Below, one piece after another: positions 1 through 5,981 of a stretch of 11,873 nt of DNA. The notes beneath the pieces were generated by a model. The model worked only from the letters and a program-made list of their open reading frames with translations. It ran no database searches and had not been told where the DNA came from. This DNA is from Chloroflexota bacterium. GTDB taxonomy: Bacteria; Chloroflexota; UBA11872; VXOZ01. A program made the position numbers and the translations under genes. Every line of letters begins with the position of its first letter. Position 1 is the stretch's first letter. Location of the stretch: positions 1-11,873 of the forward strand of contig VXOZ01000394.1 in NCBI GenBank assembly GCA_009839775.1, read 5' to 3'.

Positions 1-76
1 GGAGCGAAGTTTACTTGCTTAAGGTGCTCCGCAGTTAAAATGCGATTGCCCTGGTCGAGAACCTCGAATAGCCGCA
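1..76 (-). CDS. Possible 5' end of a gene running off the left edge
   Basis: A reading frame starts with ATG at 76 on the - strand and stays open for 25 codons to the window edge. It begins MRLFEVLDQGNRILTAEHLK and looks protein-like: amphipathic and ordinary in composition. It would be transcribed divergently from the gene at 150. The ribosome binding site is weak (GAGAA next to the ATG), and a GTG three codons upstream (85) is an alternative start. I do not recognise the family. With so few residues this may be a chance open frame; the tail of the neighbouring sequence would settle it. Confidence 0.35.
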
Positions 77-149
77 TTCTCGGCACGGTTTCTGCTAAGA
101 TTTTCGCGCAAACTCAGAGTACACCCGTTCGGGAGACATCAGCGATATC

Positions 150-1133
150 GTGCCGCTACCGCCTGCCACACAAACCGACGTATTCGACACGTTCTGGCGA
201 TTTGCCGCAGAGCGCCAGCAAGTGTTTTTCAGGAAGCTCGAAGGCTATCCTCCACCTTGGACCGAGGACCCCATTATTGGGCGCCACAAGTTCACCAATG
301 CCTACCGCGCCTCCGACCGAGTTAGCCAGTATTTGATACGCCACGTCATATACCAGGGACAGCAAACACCGGAGGAGATCTTCTTTCGGACTATTCTCTT
401 CAAGCTGTTCAACAAGATAGATACCTGGGAAATGCTGACCTCCCGATTGGGGTTCCCTAATTCCAGGGATTATTCCTTTAAGGGCTATGATGAGATTTAC
501 GTCGAGGCGATGAGGGCAGGAACTGCCATTTATTCAGGGGCGTATATCATGCCATCTGGCACTCGTGCCTTCGGCTACCGCGAAAAACATCGCAACCACT
601 TGAAGCTGTTGGAATCGATGATGAAGGACCACGTGGCCGACCAGATCGCCGAGGCGCCTTGCATGAACCACGCATTTGGTTTGCTCCGATCATATCCTGG
701 ACTGGGAAACTTCCTAAGCTATCAACTGATTACGGACCTCAATTACAGCTCAATCTGTGACTTTTCGGAAATGGAGTTCACATCCCCCGGTCCGGGCGCT
801 TTGGACGGGATTCACAAATGCTTCAGCGATTTGAGAGGATTCGATGAATCTGACATTATCCGATGGGTCGCAGATCGGCAAGAGAAAGAATTCGAGCACC
901 GAGGTATAGTCTTCCGCTCCCTCTTCGGCAGACCCCTTCAACTCATAGACTGCCAGAACCTGTTCTGCGAAGTCTCCAAATACGCCAGAATCAGGCACCC
1001 GGCGATCCGGGGCACCAACGACCGCACGCGAATCAAACAGATTTACCGGCCAAACAACAAACCCATCGAATTTTGGTATCCCCCCAAGTGGGGCATAAAC
1101 GAAATGGTGCCTCCCGCAAGAGCCCTTTTCTGA
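150..1133 (+). CDS. Putative DNA-base hypermodification protein, thymine pyrophosphorylase / 5-hmdU kinase helical-domain family
   Basis: A 327-residue protein starting at GTG 150, the first usable start after an in-frame stop at 96-98; a GGGAG lies 14 bases upstream. The N-terminus has the family pattern FWRFAAERQ (15-23), PPPWTEDPI (34-42), then FTNAYRASDR (48-57) and IRHVIY (63-68). Further on come GNFLSYQLITDLNYS (from about 186), PGPGA (213-217) and a Cys-containing helix QLIDCQNLFCE (about 264-274). From memory these mark the alpha-glutamyl/putrescinyl-thymine pyrophosphorylase (aGPT-Pplase) and 5-hmdU DNA kinase helical group, predicted by comparative genomics to act in hypermodified-thymine synthesis. 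The biochemical role of bacterial chromosomal members is not established. The presence of MazG and Nmad2 genes nearby supports a modified-nucleotide role, either making or countering modified DNA. Family assignment is fairly sure; the reaction is inference. Confidence 0.83.
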   Translation: MPLPPATQTDVFDTFWRFAAERQQVFFRKLEGYPPPWTEDPIIGRHKFTNAYRASDRVSQYLIRHVIYQGQQTPEEIFFRTILFKLFNKIDTWEMLTSRLGFPNSRDYSFKGYDEIYVEAMRAGTAIYSGAYIMPSGTRAFGYREKHRNHLKLLESMMKDHVADQIAEAPCMNHAFGLLRSYPGLGNFLSYQLITDLNYSSICDFSEMEFTSPGPGALDGIHKCFSDLRGFDESDIIRWVADRQEKEFEHRGIVFRSLFGRPLQLIDCQNLFCEVSKYARIRHPAIRGTNDRTRIKQIYRPNNKPIEFWYPPKWGINEMVPPARALF

Positions 1134-1166
1134 CCAAACCTTAATGGCAGTTACCGATAGGTCTGT

Positions 1167-1208
1167 CCCTCGGGTCGCATCTTGAGCCAATCCTGCTCAA
1201 ACCGAGGG
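1167..1208 (+). terminator. Nested stem-loop between the two + strand genes
   Basis: An outer stem CCCTCGG (1167-1173) pairs with CCGAGGG (1202-1208). Inside it TTGAGC (1182-1187) pairs with GCTCAA (1195-1200) around a 7-base loop. The structure sits in the 110-base gap between the pyrophosphorylase-family gene and the DCD-like gene and is followed by a pyrimidine run (TTCTCTCTCC). It could be a terminator of the upstream gene or an attenuating leader of the downstream one. There is no clean U-tract, so the role is uncertain. Confidence 0.4.
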
Positions 1209-1243
1209 TTCTCTCTCCATCCCGACAAACTGAGGAAGAATCC

Positions 1244-2176
1244 ATGATTTTGAATGGTGACCAAATTCGAGATCGTTGCGACGACGCGTCCTCTCCTCCT
1301 GAGATCTTCAAGCCTGATACCTGGGTTGACAGCGGTTTCATGGAGGCTTCTTATGTTCTGAGAGTCGCCACTGACCAAGTAATGATCGATGGCACATTTT
1401 ACGAGAAGGAGAATCACTACCCAGGAACTTTCTTGGAAATCAAGCCCGGCAGGATAGCAGTCCTGTCCACCATGGAAGAGCTGATCATGCCTAACGACCT
1501 GGTTGGCAAAATCGGCATTCGTATCCGGTACGCGCTTAAGGGACTCACCGGCCGCCTTATGGGAATACAGGTGGACCCGTGCTATGGACAACAAAGGGAT
1601 GGGGAGCGCCTGTACATTCGAGTCGCCAATCTGGGCAACGAGACTATTAAGCTACTCCCCAAGGCCCCTGTCTTCACCTTTGAAGTTCATCAACTGGCGG
1701 AGCCGATTGACTGCACCAGATTTCCCAAGGAACCTACATGGGAAGTTCTCAAAGGCGGACTATCCGATCAGGATGACGCGAGCTGGTCATACGCAACCCG
1801 CATCAACGACGACTCAGAGGAAAGAGCGAGGCGACTCGAAGAACAAGCAGACGAGCGTGAGGAAAGGCATCAAAACCGGTTTGAAGTAGAGATAAGCAGA
1901 ATCAGGGACTACATTCAACCGGTCGTCATGTTCGGGATATTTTTGGTTGCGGTCACCATACTGGGTGTGTCTATCGCCACTATTGTAAGTTTGCGAAACG
2001 TCGACGGAGCCGCCGTGCCAACATGGTTGACCGAATGGGGCTGGGCTTTGCTGCTGATAACTCTGGTGGGGGCGGTTTTGGCCACCAGCGCAGTGGCCGT
2101 ATTGACCTGCGTACAGCTTGTACTGAGCATCAAGCGCAAACCCAAAGAAGGCAGGGCGAACCAGGGGACCCGATAA
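1244..2176 (+). CDS. Membrane-anchored dCTP-deaminase/dUTPase-fold protein
   Basis: A 310-residue protein; ATG at 1244 follows GAGGAA (1232-1237). Residues about 20-160 have the trimeric dUTPase/DCD beta fold: PGTFLEIKPG, a strand resembling the family's 'LA.T.E.v.lP.dl' (IAVLSTMEELIMPNDLVGK, 71-89), GIQVDPCYG (107-115), and a final strand ending near FEVHQL (about 146-151). Asp111 fits the dUTPase catalytic Asp. However, the deaminase Glu of 'LEL/LEF..N' aligns with Arg126 (YIRVAN), and the RSS..R motif is degraded to RIRYALK. Residues 190-222 are charged, coiled-coil-like helix, followed by two hydrophobic segments (about 227-250 and 266-296) and a basic tail. Such a tail suggests inner-membrane anchoring with the nucleotide domain in the cytoplasm. 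dCTP deaminases and dUTPases are known antiphage dNTP-depletion factors; here a sensor role is as likely as catalysis. The gene is convergent with the MazG gene, 95 bases away. Confidence 0.75.
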   Translation: MILNGDQIRDRCDDASSPPEIFKPDTWVDSGFMEASYVLRVATDQVMIDGTFYEKENHYPGTFLEIKPGRIAVLSTMEELIMPNDLVGKIGIRIRYALKGLTGRLMGIQVDPCYGQQRDGERLYIRVANLGNETIKLLPKAPVFTFEVHQLAEPIDCTRFPKEPTWEVLKGGLSDQDDASWSYATRINDDSEERARRLEEQADEREERHQNRFEVEISRIRDYIQPVVMFGIFLVAVTILGVSIATIVSLRNVDGAAVPTWLTEWGWALLLITLVGAVLATSAVAVLTCVQLVLSIKRKPKEGRANQGTR

Positions 2177-2271
2177 TAGGCTCGCATCTGTATCGCAGCG
2201 TAAACACGACCAAACACGAAAACCACAGCAGTGGCAACGTCGGGTCTTTCTGGGGGAACAGCGCCATCCAC

Positions 2272-3156
2272 CTATCGGGGCGTAAGTGTTATCGTGCCTC
2301 GCTCTAGGTCCGCTTCGATTTTTCCTTCTCCTGAATCACGGACTTGCCGCCAAATCCGAAACCCTTCCATGATAGCCCTTTCCCATTCGCCCTCGGCACG
2401 GCAACTGACCTCCAGATGGGCCGTCATGTCTTTAATTGTCCGGAGCAGTTCGAAGCTGACTCCTTCCGCTCCTTCTAGGAAGTTCCGCCTCTCGGCGTAG
2501 CTGAACACCATAGCGGCGATACCCTCTTCTATTACGCGGGCTCGGCCGCCGTCTTCAACTTCGTCTACGGCAGGATTGCTCTTGCGTTTCCGCCGTAACA
2601 GTGCTCGCAATATGGGAGACCAACCCAGGACACTGGCATACGTCAAATGAAAGACGTCATGGAATCGATAACCATCATCGTCGTAACGGTTGTCGCGCAA
2701 GTCATCACCGACTTGCTTACCGTCAATGAACATCTTGACGACTTTCGACCCACCCTCGTTGATCGTAACCCCCATCTTCCTGGGCAGGCGTTCCTCCGGC
2801 GGATACTCTTCGTCAAACAGCTTGCGGTGCGACGCTTTAGTTTCCTTGGCAGGCCAGCGACGCGCCGTCTTTTGTAGGTTGTAACGGCCAATTTCCTCCA
2901 GCGAGAGTCCGAACTTTGTCGCGGTATTGGACAGATACCACAACAGGTCACCCAGTTCTTCTCTCGCCCGGTCCGGGAACAGAGCGTAGGCTTGCCCGTC
3001 GCGGAGCCATTTCTTGTACTCTGCCAGGAGTTCGCCCAACTCGCCGACCATCCCCAGCAAGGGCACCAGCATCTCCGAAGAGTTGGGGTCCATGCCCTCG
3101 CCAAGGGGTTGCTGGTCTGTGGATTTCGCCCTCTCTTGGTATTCATTCAGGTGCAT
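2272..3156 (-). CDS. MazG-type nucleotide pyrophosphohydrolase with C-terminal MazG_C-like domain
   Basis: A 294-residue protein, last gene of the - strand operon. I choose the start at 3156 (MHLNEYQERA) because GGAGG lies 9 bases upstream; an in-frame ATG at 3186 lacks one. The all-alpha MazG domain fills about residues 1-105, with the metal-binding pattern E39xxE42 ... E67xxD70 (GELGE and EELGD) and a helix WLRDG between. This family hydrolyses (d)NTPs to NMP and pyrophosphate. The second half (about 155-290) matches the extension I know as the MazG C-terminal domain: DDDGYRFHDVFHLTYASVLG (159-178), RKRKSNP (189-195) and EEGIAAMVF (210-218). His166, Asp167, His170 and Glu210/211 could form a second metal site; that is inference. 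It lies 107 bases downstream of the Nmad2 gene. Likely role: sanitising or depleting a canonical or modified nucleotide in this island. Confidence 0.88.
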   Translation of the reverse strand: MHLNEYQERAKSTDQQPLGEGMDPNSSEMLVPLLGMVGELGELLAEYKKWLRDGQAYALFPDRAREELGDLLWYLSNTATKFGLSLEEIGRYNLQKTARRWPAKETKASHRKLFDEEYPPEERLPRKMGVTINEGGSKVVKMFIDGKQVGDDLRDNRYDDDGYRFHDVFHLTYASVLGWSPILRALLRRKRKSNPAVDEVEDGGRARVIEEGIAAMVFSYAERRNFLEGAEGVSFELLRTIKDMTAHLEVSCRAEGEWERAIMEGFRIWRQVRDSGEGKIEADLERGTITLTPR

Positions 3157-3263
3157 CTCTGATTCCCTCCCACAGCGCTGCCCCAATCGGAGTGTCCACC
3201 GTCGCCTCCAGATGGGCTTTCAGGTCGCTTTGAATTTAGGAGCGTCGAGGCAAGGCCCAAGGA

Positions 3264-3860
3264 TCAATCCCACCTCAGAGGCTTGCCTAGATACCCGCCA
3301 TCCCCGAAGGAACGCACCCATTGGACAAAAGCCTGGACTACCTCGTCAGGGAAATCGGACTTGTGCCCCGGACCCTTCTTGCAGATGTCAATCCCGTGGA
3401 ACTTTGGAATTTCAGGCCCGCCGCCGCCCCAGTAAATGAAGTCTTCGCCTATCAGTATCCTGTCGGTCTGTGTGTCGTTGTCTATATTCCTGGAATTGGG
3501 TGTTCCGTCATCATGGCAGTGGTGTGAGTCCACCTGGAGCCACTGGTCAGTTTCTGGGTCCTTGTGGTAGATGTTGTCACCAAATGCCTGCTTGCGGCTC
3601 CCACGCAGGTTCGGCCGCTTCGCTCGAAACCGCAGATCTGCCCAATACTGGTCGAAGCACATCGTTTCGCTTACTCGCATCGCGTAGACGATGTGGCCCC
3701 TCCTATTCCTGTAAGCTGACCCGGTTCCGACTATCCAATCTCCCACCTGAGCGGCCCTGCGTATCTTGGGCTTGCAGGTTGCAAGGGTACAAAAGCCGTG
3801 AAAGGGGTTCGGCGCGAACCCGTAGTCTCTGGCGACTACATAAGAGTGCAATTTAGGCAC
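3264..3860 (-). CDS. Nmad2 (nucleotide modification associated domain 2) family protein
   Basis: A 198-residue protein starting at GTG 3860, with GGAGG 5 bases upstream and immediately after the TIR1 stop (12-base gap), so probably translated with it. The N-terminus LHSYVVARDYGFAPNPF (4-20), then CTLATCKPKIRR (24-35) and GDWIVGTGS (40-48), is the hallmark of the Nmad2 family, which I recall from comparative genomics of DNA-modification systems in phages and bacteria. Other conserved-looking stretches are NIYH (96-99), DSHHCHDDG (111-119) and FIYWGGGGP (141-149). Cys24/Cys29 and the His/Cys/Asp cluster around 113-118 could bind metal. No member's reaction is known to me. Membership is confident; participation in handling of modified nucleotides is inferred from family co-occurrence and from the adjacent MazG gene. 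Confidence 0.85.
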   Translation of the reverse strand: MPKLHSYVVARDYGFAPNPFHGFCTLATCKPKIRRAAQVGDWIVGTGSAYRNRRGHIVYAMRVSETMCFDQYWADLRFRAKRPNLRGSRKQAFGDNIYHKDPETDQWLQVDSHHCHDDGTPNSRNIDNDTQTDRILIGEDFIYWGGGGPEIPKFHGIDICKKGPGHKSDFPDEVVQAFVQWVRSFGDGGYLGKPLRWD

Positions 3861-3872
3861 GTGCCCCTCCGG

Positions 3873-4349
3873 TTACCGACAGGCGTAACGCTCAATAGGC
3901 CTGTAATCTGTTTGAGTGCCATCCTGCTTGTTCGACTCATCCGAGGCCCCGTTTATGGCAGCGATTATATTTTCACCGTTCCATCCCACAAGGGCGTCCC
4001 AATAGTCTTCGAGGGCTTCGGGAAGGTCGCAATCGCGGTCTCCCCTGGCCCAAACCCCGACTATGCGCTTGCCTAGCCGCTGGGCGTATTCGATTTCCCA
4101 GTTTACCCAATCGCTGTTCTTGGTTATTTCAGAGATGTAAACGACGAGGCAACCCGCTTGGCGTATGCGCGGCGCGAGGATCTGCCACTTGATGTAGTCC
4201 TCGTTGTGCGCGTTGTTCGGATTGTCTGCGGTAATCGAATAGTCACGCCAGGTCATGCCGTGCCCTCGGACCAGACGCTTCAAATCCTGAAGGCCATCGT
4301 CATCTTCGTGCTTGTGGCTGATAAAGACGTTCCTGATCGTTTCTGCCAT
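3873..4349 (-). CDS. ThsB-like TIR-domain protein (TIR1), apparently catalytic
   Basis: A 158-residue protein that is almost entirely one MTH538/ThsB-type TIR domain. I choose the start at 4349 (MAETIRNVFISHKHEDD), with AGGAG 8 bases upstream; the GTG three codons earlier sits directly on that site. Visible features: strand VFISHKH (8-14), helix DGLQDLKRLV (18-27), RDYSI (35-39), the NAHNEDYI loop (46-53) and strand CLVVYIS (67-73). Then comes SDWVNWEIEYA (79-89), containing Glu85, which aligns with the catalytic Glu of TIR NADases, followed by RIVGVW (95-100). In Thoeris, ThsB TIRs sense phage and turn NAD+ into a cyclic ADP-ribose-type signal. No ThsA effector gene is in the window; the partner may be the 165-residue protein, Nmad2 or MazG. 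It lies 39 bases after TIR2 and 12 before Nmad2. Confidence 0.9.
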   Translation of the reverse strand: MAETIRNVFISHKHEDDDGLQDLKRLVRGHGMTWRDYSITADNPNNAHNEDYIKWQILAPRIRQAGCLVVYISEITKNSDWVNWEIEYAQRLGKRIVGVWARGDRDCDLPEALEDYWDALVGWNGENIIAAINGASDESNKQDGTQTDYRPIERYACR

Positions 4350-4388
4350 AACTCTCACTCCTGCCGATTAGGCTACGTGCATGGCAAA

Positions 4389-4958
4389 CTAAGTCTGCCA
4401 GCCTTCGTTAGGAGGCCTGTTCCAGTTTCGCCCGAAGGGAAGCCGGCTGTTGTCGGGGTCCGGTTGCTTCCTTCTTCTCAGGAAGGCGTTGTGGATATGA
4501 GCTTGCATATCGTCTGCTCCTCCACGGCCTCGCCAATCGACGATTTTGGCAAATGGGTCATCACCTGAACAGTTGTCCGCAAGTCGGGGAGGGATCAGAC
4601 GGGGGTTGTATGTGGTCTTTCCAAAGTCGGGATGGGTGGGGAGCAGGATCCCAACCAAGCCGCACCTCGGGTTCATTGTTGTATCCCTGAGGGCAGCGCC
4701 AATCCCCCAATCGACAAATTTCCGTTGCCAAGTGCGGGGCCCGACCAAGACTACCGCCACAGTCGCCTCTGAAATGTATTCCTCACGAATGCGCCGGAGA
4801 GTATCAGCTGTCGGCGAATTCGTATCGACGATTTCGCCAACATAGATCGACTTGTCGATTATTCGGTCCCCCATCATCTGGACAAAACGGTCTTTCCACT
4901 CTTCGTCCAAGCCATGATGGTAAGAGATAAACGCTTTGTGTCGCTTAGTTTGAGACAT
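4389..4958 (-). CDS. ThsB-like TIR-domain protein (TIR2) with catalytic Glu replaced by Gly
   Basis: A 189-residue protein. The start at 4958 (MSQTKRHKAFISYHHG) overlaps the end of the upstream gene by 14 bases, implying translational coupling; TTG 5009 or ATG 4967 would only add an unconserved extension. The TIR core shows KAFISYHHGLDEEW (8-21), IYVGEIVDT (38-46), a helix TLRRIREEYI (53-62), strand VAVVLVGPRTW (67-77), then KFVDWGIGAALRD (80-92). A long insert, GILLPTHPDF...IPPRLADN, and a C-terminal AFLRRRKQ helix follow, as in the DUF1863/MTH538 group. In relatives I remember, the segment reads VDWEI; here the Glu codon is GGG (4704-4706), giving Gly85. TIR2 is therefore probably not an NADase and may be a regulatory or scaffold partner of TIR1. 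Membership is certain enough; loss of activity is inferred. Confidence 0.88.
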   Translation of the reverse strand: MSQTKRHKAFISYHHGLDEEWKDRFVQMMGDRIIDKSIYVGEIVDTNSPTADTLRRIREEYISEATVAVVLVGPRTWQRKFVDWGIGAALRDTTMNPRCGLVGILLPTHPDFGKTTYNPRLIPPRLADNCSGDDPFAKIVDWRGRGGADDMQAHIHNAFLRRRKQPDPDNSRLPFGRNWNRPPNEGWQT

Positions 4959-5442
4959 CTCCAGCATCCGGTCGCGCTTCGAGGCCGGTAAAGTCCTCCA
5001 CCCCGGCAATCTGTGCCAGGAGGCGATTGTAGTTGCGCAAGTCGCTTTGGAGAGCCTCCAAGTCTTGCCGGAACTCAGTGCGCTTCTCTGCGTCGCTGAG
5101 AGCTCCGGCCAGGGATTGTGGATGCCACTTGGTGGTGAAGGGGCGGACCACTTGGTTCATCACTGGGATAGCCACTTTGCTGAAGGATATGGCGGTCCTG
5201 CCCCTCCGTCGTAGAATCTCCCTGGTAACGGGGAAAAGGGCATAGATGCTGTTGAGGGCCGTCGACTCGTCACCACCCTCCGACGGGAGCGGTTGCGTGA
5301 CGACTCTCAGCAGCATCTCGACGTATAGCTCCCAAGCTGCGTCTTGGTCGCTTTGATCGAAGGAGATTTCCACGTTAGCCCAAGCCGGGCCCAGACGTAC
5401 CTTCTCCAACTGGAAATTGCTGAGCAATGACCCTAGCTGCAC
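4945..5442 (-). CDS. Unnamed helical protein encoded first in the TIR operon
   Basis: A 165-residue protein starting at GTG 5442 with GAGGGG 8 bases upstream; it ends inside the TIR2 start. I do not know a named family, but the sequence has the look of a conserved one, and I have an impression of similar proteins beside ThsB-type TIR genes. The N-terminal 30 residues alternate as beta strands (LEKVRLGPAW, ANVEISFD). A helix follows with DAAWELYVEMLLRVVTQPL (34-52), then DESTALNSIYALFPVTRE (58-75), a basic patch ILRRRGR (76-82), a helical core with NQVVRPFTTKWH, and a last helix of about 25 residues ending in AGVEDFTGLE. No catalytic motif, signal peptide or membrane segment is visible. Position and overlap suggest it is produced in step with TIR2 and may bind a TIR protein or carry out the response. 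Function unknown. Confidence 0.82.
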   Translation of the reverse strand: MQLGSLLSNFQLEKVRLGPAWANVEISFDQSDQDAAWELYVEMLLRVVTQPLPSEGGDESTALNSIYALFPVTREILRRRGRTAISFSKVAIPVMNQVVRPFTTKWHPQSLAGALSDAEKRTEFRQDLEALQSDLRNYNRLLAQIAGVEDFTGLEARPDAGDVSN

Positions 5443-5483
5443 TGAAACTACCCCTCTGTTGTATAGCCATTGTTGATATCTGA

Positions 5484-5517
5484 AGCAGGCTCATATCATT
5501 TTATCAGGTGGCCTGCT
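5484..5517 (-). promoter_or_regulatory. Inverted repeat over the likely promoter region of the TIR operon
   Basis: AGCAGGC (5484-5490) and GCCTGCT (5511-5517) are perfect inverted arms around 20 AT-rich bases. Read on the - strand, the interior contains TGATAAAATGATATGA, a plausible -10 region, about 50 bases upstream of the GTG at 5442. A TATACA on the - strand nearer the gene is an alternative -10; neither has a convincing -35. This is a candidate operator. The arms are short, so chance is possible. Confidence 0.3.
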
Positions 5518-5553
5518 GGAAATCGTTGAACTGGCTTCATCGTTGACATGGGC

Positions 5554-5584
5554 AGGGCGGCGGGCATCACGATCCCGCCGCCCT
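5554..5584 (-). terminator. Strong GC-rich hairpin after the GIY-YIG gene
   Basis: AGGGCGGCGGG (5554-5564) pairs perfectly with CCCGCCGCCCT (5574-5584) around a 9-base loop. It begins 7 bases beyond the stop codon of the - strand GIY-YIG gene (5592), the usual place for a terminator. No T-run follows on the - strand, so it may be a processing or stabilising hairpin rather than a textbook intrinsic terminator. It would insulate the TIR operon from the gene upstream. Confidence 0.5.
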
Positions 5585-5591
5585 ATCCGAC

Positions 5592-5873
5592 CTACCCATT
5601 CCTGGTCCTGTTGTGAGGTGGGTTCTTTCCGCCGTGATTGTCCCGGTACGTCTTGAGCCGGTTGGCTTCCCACCGCTCCGCCGCTCCCCGCGACATGGGC
5701 CGGGTTTCCGTTTGCAGTCGTCCGGTCTTGCCATCAGACTTGTGCTCGCCAGCTCTCCGACCCGGATTGTTGGTGGTCCCCACGTAGTTTATCTTTCCGT
5801 TCTGGCCCCGCAGGGCGTAACCCCGGACACCACTTCCTGACGGCCTTCCGCCGCCCCTTGACCCTCTCGCCAT
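5592..5873 (-). CDS. Small GIY-YIG-like nuclease-fold protein
   Basis: A 93-residue protein; ATG at 5873 is preceded by GGAGG with 6 bases spacing. After a Gly/Arg/Ser-rich leader (1-16) comes GYALRGQNGKINYVGTTNN (18-36), a GIY-YIG-type hairpin with the second half YVG at 30-32, then NPGRRAGEH (36-44). AERWEANRL (65-73) holds Glu69 at the place of the catalytic metal-binding Glu. Arg39/Arg40 and Asn88 fit other family positions. The first triad is degenerate (GYA rather than GIY). It would be a stand-alone domain without a visible DNA-binding partner. Such minimal forms occur near mobile or defence genes, and a DNA nicking or repair role is inferred. It is divergent from the XRE gene at 5982 and separated from the TIR operon by the hairpin at 5554-5584. 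Confidence 0.65.
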   Translation of the reverse strand: MARGSRGGGRPSGSGVRGYALRGQNGKINYVGTTNNPGRRAGEHKSDGKTGRLQTETRPMSRGAAERWEANRLKTYRDNHGGKNPPHNRTRNG

Positions 5874-5901
5874 TTCGGTCCTCCATTACGACTAGGGTAC
5901 G

Positions 5902-5919
5902 AATTCCTATTTAGGAATT
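5902..5919. promoter_or_regulatory. Perfect palindrome, candidate XRE operator
   Basis: AATTCCTA (5902-5909), two bases, then TAGGAATT (5912-5919): a perfect 8-bp inverted repeat in the divergent gap between the GIY-YIG gene and the XRE gene. It touches the -35 element at 5918. This is the geometry expected for autorepression by a dimeric XRE protein. The role is inferred from position. Confidence 0.5.
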
Positions 5920-5947
5920 GGACTATTATTCCACACTAGGATAAAAT
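5918..5947 (+). promoter_or_regulatory. Sigma70-type promoter of the XRE-ImmA operon
   Basis: -35 TTGGAC (5918-5923), an 18-base spacer, and -10 TAAAAT (5942-5947), the latter one mismatch from consensus. It lies 34 bases upstream of the XRE start codon at 5982, which itself has AGGAGG at 5971-5976. It overlaps the palindrome at 5902-5919. Confidence 0.6.
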
Positions 5948-5981
5948 ATGCAAGAAAGGACTCCAGATTGAGGAGGATGGT

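Noticed and set aside
1..30. GGAGC...GCTCC inverted repeat at the left edge
   Set aside because: Five-base arms around a long loop at the window edge are too weak, and the stretch may be coding on the - strand.
3873..5442. Canonical Thoeris system
   Set aside because: Two ThsB-like TIR genes are present, but no ThsA (SIR2 or macro plus SLOG) gene is visible on either strand in the window.
5491..5673. Short - strand open frame between the GIY-YIG gene and the TIR operon
   Set aside because: It overlaps the GIY-YIG gene in another frame, runs through the GC hairpin and has a low-complexity shadow-like composition.
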